NCBI GenBank assembly: GCA_051710585.1
Contig: JBPESP010000001.1
Span: forward strand, 558,001 to 622,000
Length of the DNA stretch: 64,000 bases
DNA from: JBPESP01 sp051710585
GTDB lineage: Bacteria > Pseudomonadota > Gammaproteobacteria > Enterobacterales > Enterobacteriaceae
Direction of reading: 5' to 3'
Part shown: positions 1 through 7,850 of the stretch, piece by piece
Layout of the letters: each line of letters begins with the position of its first letter
Numbering within the stretch: position 1 is the first letter of the stretch
Notes under the pieces: generated by a model
Seen by the model: the letters and a program-made list of their open reading frames with translations, nothing else
What the model was told of the DNA's origin: nothing
Databases searched by the model: none
Program-made: the position numbers and the translations under genes

Positions 1-826
1 AGGGCAATCGTACTATGAAATTAACCAAAAAATTTTAGCGTTATTGCTAGGTAATATGGCAGCGTATTTTAATTTTACGCCTTGGCTCTGCTGCACGGGG
101 CACAATACTGTGTAAGTCATTAAAATTATGCTGTGCGATATAAAGTAAAATAAAAGTGTTCTGATTACCCTCGGTGGTAATCTAGTAACTGATTCGCTGG
201 ATATACCGTGTACTAAGGCCATACTGTAATGGTTATGCCATGATCGACCGTAATACCTGGGTTAACGATGATCAATATATTAGTTAAAAGTTCTTTTAGT
301 ATGGTGCATGTATGTCTTAGTGAGTCAATTTATTGATTGTCGCTGCGATATTGAGCTAGGGATAAGGTTAATTAGCACGATCTCCCAGGCAAATACGATT
401 TTATTCTTTATTACATTGTTACTCTAGGCTATTAGGGTTTAGCAATTTTAACTACTCTTAATCACGTGCCTTCTGGGATGCTATCTCGGTAATAGCACTT
501 CTGAATTATATTTTACTACAACTGAGTAGCAAGGAATATTTTATACTTTAGCACTATTCTGTTGCTTGAGGCGCTTATATTGTAGTTGTAAGGTGAAAAT
601 GTGCGCTGTTCGCTTTGCAAGCCCTACGCTTCCACAAAATTAGTACTATAACTTATGTGGTTTGGATAACTGCTATTATGGTGTTGATGGTTAGAGGCAA
701 GTGGTTTATTTTCTCGTAGAGTTTTTCTTTGCTGGGTCTTAAGAAGGGAAAATTGATCGATATAGAAACCTTATAGGATAATTTCATACACCGTAAAGTT
801 ACTAAATTTAAAGCGGCCACCTATGC
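1..826. other. Non-coding, nothing recognised
   Basis: AT-rich sequence with stops in all frames. By the gene order of E. coli, fabI would lie here upstream of rnb, but I could not trace a convincing FabI remnant. No promoter or RNA gene could be supported. Confidence 0.5.
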
Positions 827-855
827 GCCGCCATCCTGTCGCGCAGGATGGCGGC
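827..855 (+). terminator. Strong GC hairpin, terminator-like
   Basis: Perfect 12-bp stem (827-838 pairs with 844-855) with a 5-nt loop, far more GC-rich than its surroundings, followed by a short TATTT. It probably ended transcription of a gene to the left (fabI would be expected there), now lost or unrecognisable. The T tract is weak, so a structured RNA or repeat relic is also possible. Confidence 0.5.
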
Positions 856-1010
856 TATTTACCCAGAAACTAATCCCACTAGTACTAATCTAATTTCTTG
901 ATAAGGATTTTATTCTAACCTCTAAACTGACCCCAGTTAAACTGACGTTATGACAAGGAGTAGCTCATCGCACGTCTCTTCGCTCATTACAATCCACTTT
1001 TCCCATACAT

Positions 1011-2875
1011 CCTTTTCAAGACAATTCGCTGCTTGAAAAGCTAAAATATCAACATTAGTTACAGATAGTGTTTGTTGAAAGAGTGGTTAAAGGCACTGAG
1101 AAAGGGTTTGGTTTCTTTGAAATTAATGCTCAGAAAAACTATTTCATTTTCGCTGCCCTTTATGGAGAAGACAATGCACGGATATTAAATATCGGCCGTA
1201 GTGCGTACAGAAAAATAATGAGAGCTTAATAAAAGCTGGAAGAATTCATTAAGTACTATTTCAGATCTTTTGTGGATCGGGTATCTATTAAAGACGAATG
1301 TCTTTCTATCATATCGGATCATCTACTTATCAAAGAGGTTATTTCCACGCGATTTGCGTCACGGCGTTGACAAGATCTTTCAATCAGGCGGTTGGATAGT
1401 CGTAGAAATACGGTACCACTACCCACTAAAAGTTATCACTAATTTTACCTTAAAATTACCGCTCTTGTCACTCGAGAAGCTAATCACTACGCCCGCTGGT
1501 TGGTGAGACACTTATATACGCTATAATCTTAAGAATTTAGTGTCTTAGGTGCCAAAAAAGGTTAGGCTGCAGGAAGGCCGGGTTAACGCGAGAGAATTTT
1601 ACTGCACTTGATTTTATAACTATTGGTAGCGCCAGTACGGAAGATATGGAGAATGCTCTATCCATCTGGTTTTAGAGCCAAATGATGCCCGGGTTATAAA
1701 CTGTCACCATCGCTGATCTGAATGACTTGGCACCGATAGGAAGTTCGCTGAATAATATCATTCAGGTACCCCATAATGGCTTTGAGTATAGGTTATATAA
1801 CGTGCACCACTTTTTTTGACTTGCTATTGGTAAATCTGGTGATTACCGTCATACGTAATCACCAGATTGTGCTCGACCACTTGTCTTTTGATGCTAGAAA
1901 ATCTTTTGCGTTCTACCTCTTCACGGATCGTATTTATGCTTGTTTTACAAACGAAAGTTAGCAACTACAAGCAGCCGCTTTATGGTAGAAATGATCGAAA
2001 TCCGATTTGGTAGCATGTTTGGTGCACTTGCTTAATAATAGCGCGATGGTGTTCATACCTGTCTCTTCATCCATAGAGTGCGCGACGAACTGGGGGCAAA
2101 GCCAGAATACGCCACGCTGTGAATCTAAAAAAAGCAAGAATACTAGGGCAGAGAGATATCTTTGAGCTATATTCTTCTTGCAGAAGAGCGAATGAAAAGG
2201 ATTCGGTAATGATCCGGTTGCCTTAAACCTATCCCTTGTCAGCACATTCTCATTCCCACTGCAGGAAACAGTCGATCGGCATTTGCTGTGCATACATAAT
2301 CCACCATCCCATACCTGTTTTACGTTATGCGTCCACTTTGGCTGCTTCTGCTCCTGCTTTACATGGCGATAAATAGAGTATGATTACTCACTAGTAGTAG
2401 AAGTGAGATAATAATCACTGACCTTACTATTTGCCTATTCTTCCTCTCGGTGCCATGGACGTAAATTAGGACTATGCCGGCAAAAAAAGTATTGTGGTGG
2501 TATAGCACTGCTACGCTAGTGGAGTTGGGGTGTGACAATATCAGCAGTTTTGTCACTGACGACGATAATGCGATTAAACAAAATCAATAAGATATACTTG
2601 GTAATGATAATTACTATCAGGCCAGCAGAATCCATAATAACCTTCTCTAGGCAATAATGAAAGCTAAATTGATGTTCTTGCCTAGCGTAACGGTAAAGAG
2701 CAGGATCAGCTTTCCTTATCGTGTTAGTAAAAATTCCTACAGTACTAAATCGAGATTTATAAGCACAAAACTGATAATAAATGGCAATGTCGTACCGACA
2801 AACAATTGCGGTTCAAAGAAAGCCTGCGCCGGTTATGTTGAAACGATCATGGTCATTATAAACTTAGAAATCTAG
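1011..2875 (+). pseudogene. rnb: rnb pseudogene (exoribonuclease II)
   Basis: Fossil of RNase II, the 3'-5' hydrolytic exoribonuclease. Frame starting at 1014 reads FQDNSLLEKLK, then after a stop VVKGTEKGFGFFEINAQK, matching the N-terminal cold-shock part of E. coli Rnb. Further on, 1600-1665 reads LDFITIGSASTEDMENAL, the catalytic-domain signature (E. coli LDFVTIDSASTEDMDDAL), and about 1700-1740 resembles IVAIADPTAWIAEGS. The start codon position is CCT, several in-frame stops and frameshifts occur, and similarity beyond about 1745 is faint; the right border is set by expected gene length (644 codons). Orientation and place match E. coli (rnb next to the pyrF-lapB block). RNase D (rnd) survives in this window. 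Confidence 0.9.
1833..1868. repeat. 14-bp perfect inverted repeat
   Basis: AATCTGGTGATTAC (1833-1846) and its exact complement (1855-1868) flank an 8-nt loop. It lies inside the decayed rnb gene, so it is not an original gene-end terminator; it may be a small insertion or have arisen by templated (palindrome-correcting) mutation. Confidence 0.6.
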
Positions 2876-2959
2876 CGAGATTAATAAAGTGCCAACTTCT
2901 TCTTTGCTGCCGTATTGTTGCATAATGGAAGCATATAAGTCACTGTTTTTCATGTCTAT

Positions 2960-3320
2960 AAATGCCAATCAGCTATAGGCTACCACTATTTTATTACCAG
3001 CAGCCTGCTAATATTTACCAAGTACCGTGCTAGTAGAGCTTAACTTGATGGATATGCACGTGCAAGAAAAACTAGATAGCTAGAATCAGGATGGTGCCAG
3101 TAATCAGTTTTTTAGTAAAAAATAAAACAAGCCCCTGTGTTGCCTGCCGAAAATATATGCGCTGTTTTAGAGTAATAGCGGAGTACCATCATACCTACTT
3201 GGAATTTTATCGCTAGCAAATTTAATTTGCATTTTGCTGTTATTTTATCTTAAAGATCGCCCTGAGGCGCTAGGGCTATTCACTAGCCCGGGTTCCCTGA
3301 GTAGGAGAAAATATATAGAC
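2960..3320 (-). pseudogene. pyrF: pyrF pseudogene (OMP decarboxylase)
   Basis: Remnant of orotidine-5'-phosphate decarboxylase, last step of UMP synthesis, directly downstream of lapB as in E. coli. On the minus strand from about 3319: VNSP at 3272-3283 (E. coli TNSPVVV), then a stretch ending FASDKIPSR (E. coli AFVDKIDPR), and near 3150-3100 a stretch like QRGFDIFLDLKF. Multiple stops and frameshifts. The left border is not traceable; similarity is lost below about 3090. Confidence 0.7.
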
Positions 3321-3466
3321 ATAAATTACCTCAAGTACGGGATTAAAGAGTGATTGGCAAATGGTGTTTCACCAAAAAAAATTCGTTGTATCCCTATCAG
3401 TTCTAAATTGGCAAGAAAATACAGTGCTAGTATATTAGCCTATTTATAGAAACTGTATAACTGAGA

Positions 3467-4636
3467 TTATTGCCCATCTAGACCGCGTATAGGCTTGATT
3501 GAGGCCCAGGATTTGCACGACGGACAATGCCAATACAGATTGTGAGAGGTGAAACCACATTTCTGGCAGCGGTAACGAGGTTTGGTGTGTATCTGTTCGC
3601 CAACCATATCGCGCAGTGTCTGCAGACTTTCCTTGACACGTCCGTCCTCTGCTTCGTTGAGGTAAAAACTCATCAGCCGGTGAAACATGCGCATTGTTGG
3701 ATGCTGGCGTAATTGCTGGTTGATATAGCTCTGCGCTACTTCAGGCCCCTGTTCATACTCAATGATATCGGTTAATAGTAGTTCCGCTACCGCTCCGGTA
3801 TCTTCTTCCACGCAGCGTTTAAGAAATTCCACCCATTGGCTGGGTTGGTCCAATGCCTGATAGCATTCCTGCAGCATCGGTAATGTTTCGCTGATCATTT
3901 CACGATCCTGATCTAACACTTGGCTCAGTTCACTGACCGCGCCCGTATAATTTTGTTGAGCCATGTAGATTCTGGCACGCATAATGGATACTCGTGCACT
4001 GTTTTTGTCTGTATCCGCCCCTTTTTTCAATAATGTGATGGCGCGATCTATATCGTTAGTGTTCATTGCCTGAAGGGCTAGCTCACAGTAAAAATGGGCT
4101 ATTTCCATTCGGCGCTGCTCTTTGCCGAGCTTGACTAGTTTTTCTGCAACATTTATCGCCTTTAACCATTCGCTGGTAGCCTGATGGATCTGCAACAGAA
4201 AACTCAATGCACTTAGCCGAAAGTTATCTTCGTTTACCAACTGGCTAAACATATTTTCAGCGCGATCGTAAAAACCAGCTACCATATAATCAAGCCCAAG
4301 TTCCTGAACAGCTAGAAACTGCTGTTCAAAGGTTAATGATGTACTTTCCATCAATGCTTGGTGAATACGAATGGCGCGGTCTACTTCACCACGGGAACGG
4401 AATAGATTGCCCAGCGTCAAATGCGCCTCAAAAGCGTTGCTATCTGCTTTTAGCATATCGAGGAACAGGTTTACTGCCTTGTCCTGCTGGTTAGAAAGTA
4501 GGAAATTCATTCCGGCGACGTACTCTTTAGAAAGACGATTAGCTTCTTGCTGTTTGTCTTGCTGCGCGCTCCTGCACCCCATACACCAGCCATAGGCAGC
4601 AGAAACAGGCAATAACAGAAACAGCAGCTCTAACAT
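3467..4636 (-). CDS. lapB: LapB (YciM), LPS assembly / LpxC-turnover adaptor
   Basis: 389 residues, exactly the E. coli length, and closely similar throughout. LapB is an inner-membrane-anchored tetratricopeptide-repeat protein that brings LpxC to the FtsH protease and so balances LPS against phospholipid synthesis. Visible parts: N-terminal hydrophobic anchor (residues 1-16), a TPR body covering most of the chain (AHLTLGNLFRSRGEVDRAI is a typical repeat), and a C-terminal rubredoxin-type metal site with Cys357, Cys360, Cys371 and Cys374. Start ATG is preceded by AAGGA at good spacing. In E. coli it is cotranscribed with lapA upstream and followed by pyrF; here both neighbours are pseudogenes, so LapB works without LapA. 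Confidence 0.97.
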   Translation of the reverse strand: MLELLFLLLPVSAAYGWCMGCRSAQQDKQQEANRLSKEYVAGMNFLLSNQQDKAVNLFLDMLKADSNAFEAHLTLGNLFRSRGEVDRAIRIHQALMESTSLTFEQQFLAVQELGLDYMVAGFYDRAENMFSQLVNEDNFRLSALSFLLQIHQATSEWLKAINVAEKLVKLGKEQRRMEIAHFYCELALQAMNTNDIDRAITLLKKGADTDKNSARVSIMRARIYMAQQNYTGAVSELSQVLDQDREMISETLPMLQECYQALDQPSQWVEFLKRCVEEDTGAVAELLLTDIIEYEQGPEVAQSYINQQLRQHPTMRMFHRLMSFYLNEAEDGRVKESLQTLRDMVGEQIHTKPRYRCQKCGFTSHNLYWHCPSCKSWASIKPIRGLDGQ

Positions 4637-4639
4637 AAT

Positions 4640-4882
4640 ACGTTATTCCTTTGGCGCAACGGCACATACTTACCCGATAGGCGAAGTAGTGGTTGTTGTT
4701 TTTTTTAGTGCTGCAAGATGCTCTCCTAAGCGTTTCACTTTCGTTCGACTGCATCAACCCAATGTGTTGGGTGTAACGAGAACAATAGTTGAAGGTCACC
4801 ACTTAATTATTGTGTGTGCAAAAAAGCAACGGAGATGGTAAATTATCAGTACAAGTAAAATTATCAGAACATATTTTCACAT
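4640..4882 (-). pseudogene. lapA: lapA (yciS) pseudogene
   Basis: Remnant of LapA, the small two-helix membrane partner of LapB. From 4882 the minus strand reads ATG, a stop, then KYVLIILLVLIIYHL, matching E. coli MKYLLIFLLVLAIFVI; after a frameshift comes VTFNY, identical to E. coli, at the same distance from the start. Most of the second membrane helix is then missing and a degraded tail continues to lapB. The 87-codon open frame seen here (4539-4802) is only a chance frame through this remnant and the lapB start. Confidence 0.85.
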
Positions 4883-5019
4883 AATTTCCTGCAAGTCCGC
4901 ACTAGCTGTATTTTCAGACGCTTGGATTATCTGACACGGTCAGATTACTATTTCATTGGTAATGAAGGAAATTTTTTCTATGATAAATGAGATTACTATA
5001 CGGCAGCGCCCTTTGTCAT

Positions 5020-5095
5020 GGTAACAAAAATATACGTACGCAGAATAATCACTATAAGGCTTCCATAGGGAAAACCTAATTTCCGGTAGTGCTTT
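5020..5095 (-). pseudogene. pgpB: Possible pgpB fragment
   Basis: At the expected place of pgpB (phosphatidylglycerophosphatase B), the minus strand reads HYRKLGF...PYGSL, reminiscent of E. coli HWQKETGFAFPSGHTM around the PAP2 active-site motif. The match is short and the catalytic residues are gone. It rests as much on position as on sequence. Confidence 0.4.
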
Positions 5096-5911
5096 CTCTA
5101 TGATCTTTCAAGCACCTGGAATTTACCCCCCCTTAAACACGTAAACGAATATACAGCACTCCTTCTATTGTTCTGTGTCAGCGGTATATCTATTCAGCGC
5201 TGTACTAGTCAGTGGATACGAGGATTTCACTACAACAAAGTAATGATAAATACCATGAGTATCCCTCCCAGTGCGCGCGGTATAATCTAAAACGCTTTAT
5301 CGTCAATTATATAATTCTTTTTAGTTATACATGTAGGTCATTCTTAGGTTTATACGTTTTTAATGACTGATTTCATGCTTTACCCCGATAAGTCAGTTGT
5401 GATTAACATTTTTACTGCTTCCGGAGGCAACTTGAATTGATAGCGTAAGCACTAGAGAAACTAGTTTATTGACGATGTGTTTATCATAAGCCACGGTAAA
5501 GTAATGGTTTTAGCTAGTACACTCCTCTTTAACTAGTAGCTGCCACTACCAGGTGGTAGCTAAAGAGGAATAACGATCAAGATCGTCAGAGAACAGCACA
5601 CCTCCATCTCTATCTCAGTGCGTTTTGTAATTTAAAACATTAAATTTTCCTTAAATTTGGCTAGACGTTAAGGTACACAATGGATGAAAGTAGGGCAATA
5701 TTAATAAAAAAATGTCTCAAACAGTAGCAAATAGCGTGTTGATTGCGCATTTTGTTACCAGCTGTCAGCAAGACAGCTCATTATAGGGTAAATTTATGGC
5801 AAAATAGAATATAGAAAATTTCGATCAGCACGTTTTCTTGTGTTGCTAGTAGTGCTTAAATGGCGTGCCAAGCAGTAGAATGCGCATTATCCTTAGGTTT
5901 TGGAGAGCAAT
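5096..5911. other. Non-coding stretch upstream of ribA
   Basis: No gene recognised. It contains an imperfect inverted repeat around 5524-5571 (CCTCTTTA...TAAAGAGG arms) and the 5760-5778 hairpin. Remains of pgpB are expected here but not visible beyond the fragment to the left. Confidence 0.5.
5760..5778 (+). promoter_or_regulatory. Small hairpin in ribA leader
   Basis: AGCTGTC (5760-5766) and GACAGCT (5772-5778) form a 7-bp stem with a 5-nt loop 134 nt before the ribA start. It does not resemble the FMN riboswitch and has no T tract. Function unknown. Confidence 0.3.
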
Positions 5912-6508
5912 ATGCAGATTAAACGTGTGGCAGAGGCAAAACTGCCGACACCATGGGGTGATTTTCTAATGGTGGGTTTTGAAGAAATCGCCACTGGGCA
6001 CGATCATTTGGCGCTAGTGTATAGTGATATCACTGGGCCTGCGCCAGTGCTGGTGCGTGTCCATTCCGAGTGCCTCACCGGTGATGCTCTTTTCAGCCTG
6101 CGTTGCGATTGCGGTTTCCAACTGGAAGCGTCGCTCAGCCATATTGCTAAAGAAGGTCGTGGCATTTTGCTCTATCACCGTCAGGAAGGCCGTAATATCG
6201 GTTTATTGAATAAGATTCGTGCCTACGCCTTGCAGGACAAAGGCGCTGATACGGTTGAGGCCAACCATCAATTAGGCTTTGCCGCTGACGAACGAGATTT
6301 CACCCTGTGCGCCGATATGTTCAAACTGCTTGGCGTTAAAACAGTACGTTTGTTGACAAATAATCCAAAAAAAGTTGATATTTTAACTGAGGCTGGCATC
6401 CATATTAGCGAGAGGGTACCGCTTATTGTGGGCCGCAACCCTAAAAATGCTCGCTATCTTGATACAAAGGCCGCCAAGATGGGGCATTTGCTTAATGGCC
6501 AAAAATGA
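5912..6508 (+). CDS. ribA: GTP cyclohydrolase II
   Basis: 198 residues; E. coli RibA has 196. It opens GTP to 2,5-diamino-6-ribosylamino-pyrimidinone phosphate, the first committed step of riboflavin synthesis, in the cytosol. The zinc-binding cysteines 54, 65 and 67 (SECLTGDAL...RCDCGF) and the HRQEGRNIGL region are intact, and near-identity to E. coli runs end to end. A TTG at 5900 would add four residues, but ATG at 5912 aligns with the family N-terminus (MQIKRVAEAKLPTPWG) and has GGAG seven bases upstream, so it was chosen. Neighbours acnA and pgpB are absent or decayed. Retention suggests riboflavin supply to cell and possibly host. Confidence 0.97.
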   Translation: MQIKRVAEAKLPTPWGDFLMVGFEEIATGHDHLALVYSDITGPAPVLVRVHSECLTGDALFSLRCDCGFQLEASLSHIAKEGRGILLYHRQEGRNIGLLNKIRAYALQDKGADTVEANHQLGFAADERDFTLCADMFKLLGVKTVRLLTNNPKKVDILTEAGIHISERVPLIVGRNPKNARYLDTKAAKMGHLLNGQK

Positions 6509-6613
6509 ATAAGCGTCAGTACAAATTATCGCACTTTCAACCCAGCCACTGTATAAGCTTAAACAGGGTAATTAGTGTAGATTAGTGGAATACCAAAGTG
6601 AAAAGTTGATTCT

Positions 6614-6634
6614 CCAGCGGCTACTAGCCGCTGG
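6614..6634 (+). terminator. Perfect hairpin downstream of ribA
   Basis: CCAGCGGCTA (6614-6623) and its exact complement (6625-6634), 106 nt after the ribA stop. No T run follows, so intrinsic termination is uncertain; it may work as a 3'-end stabilising stem. Confidence 0.4.
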
Positions 6635-6859
6635 ATGTTCTGAAGCTGAAGCCGCTTACGGGGCAGTTACTTTTAGGGAAGGTTAATATTCTTGAATATT
6701 ATCTCAATGTTATATTTGATGCGCAGCACCCCACCCCACTAATTGACAACATCATGGGTCAGATGCGAAGCGAGCGATGAGTAAAGTATATATAGAGCTA
6801 TGTAGAAAAAGTGTTGCGATGAAAACTAATTTTGGTTGTATTCTGTTCAAATAGATTGT
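6635..6859. other. Site expected for acnA, nothing recognised
   Basis: In E. coli acnA lies between ribA and cysB. Only a few hundred bases remain here and I see no aconitase similarity, so the gene has been deleted rather than only mutated. Confidence 0.4.
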
Positions 6860-7655
6860 CGATGTTCATTTTAATAAAATCTAGATCCGTTTCATCATTT
6901 ACTCCTAATATTAGCGATAACGTCAACTCCATTTCTATATGTACATAAGTTTTATGACATCTGTATCAGCGGCAGTAAACACTATGTGCTACGTTAAGCT
7001 GGCGTGGTTGAAGATGGGTATCTGGCCCAGAGCGCTTTTGGTGAAACCAAGAGTATATATCACCAATGGAAATGCTGCTAACTCTTTTATAGACAGCGTT
7101 TTTGCTGTGAGCAGGATTCTCCGGTAACATCACGACTTCCATTTTTTAATTGATAACAGAGAGGTGTCACTAGATGGTTATGTTATAGAGATTTAACGCT
7201 TTAATTATTATTAATAAAATCCTCCATATCCTTTGATACCGCTTCGATATTTTGGTAAGCGAGCTTTCATATATATGCAGCTAACTCCGTGGGTACAACG
7301 TGATGAACCCTTTTATCAGCTCCAGCAAATGCATAAGCTCACTTGTATATAGATGATCGTTACGTATAGCGAGCCTTTATCAGGATAAGCAATATCCCTT
7401 ATGATCATCTTGATAGTATCGATCTTAGATAACAACATTATGCGCAATGCGGATAATGTTATGCTCGAGCGGTGTGACTTGTGGTTAGATGTTTGTCACT
7501 GAGGGAAAAAAAATCTGTACGCTTAGTTTATCCTTCAGTATTTATACCTGTTTACTGATATCAGACTGGGAAGTCTAAAGTTCTTCAGCGATGAAGAAGA
7601 TATTTAGATCGTGCTTAACCACTTACATAATATAAGAAAATTTCTTTAATTTCAT
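6860..7655 (-). pseudogene. cysB: cysB pseudogene (cysteine regulon activator)
   Basis: Remnant of the LysR-type activator CysB. From ATG at 7655 the minus strand reads MKLKKFSYIM, stop, VVKHDLNIFFIAEEL, stop, TSQSDISKQV, matching E. coli [37 protein letters not shown]; then NIIRIAHNV (EIIRIAREV), DKGSLYV (DKGSLYIA), a stretch like VIKGFI, and near 6885-6915 DVIANIRSK (DVVDTAVALRSN). Many stops and some frameshifts; clearly non-functional. Same place and strand relative to topA as in E. coli. Confidence 0.93.
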
Positions 7656-7808
7656 GAGGTTGTTATGACGAATAGTGTAAATTTGACGCATAATGTTAAG
7701 CCGTTCAGGCCAGGAACGAACCATTTTCTGTAAAAGCACTCAAAAGCGTTGATTATAATTAACACTATATTAATTAGAAAATATTAAATATTATTTAAAA
7801 ATTAAAAG

Positions 7809-7833
7809 AAGCTAACCGCAAAGTGGTTAGCTT
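7809..7833 (-). terminator. topA terminator
   Basis: Stem AAGCTAACC/GGTTAGCTT (7809-7817 with 7825-7833), 7-nt loop, just past the topA stop; on the minus strand it is followed by CTTTTAATTTTT-like T-rich sequence. Good intrinsic terminator. Confidence 0.8.
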
Positions 7834-7850
7834 TGAGATGCTGCCGGCTT

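Noticed and set aside
1..826. fabI remnant expected by gene order
   Set aside because: A short VDG-like match near 670-700 is too weak to support a call.
1958..2293. 111-codon open frame, minus strand
   Set aside because: Lies antisense to the decayed rnb gene, has no recognised similarity and no RBS.
4539..4802. 87-codon open frame, minus strand
   Set aside because: It runs in another frame through the lapA remnant and the lapB start; no conserved protein matches it.
5760..5778. Possible FMN riboswitch upstream of ribA
   Set aside because: Only a single 7-bp hairpin is present; none of the conserved six-helix junction sequence of the FMN element is visible.
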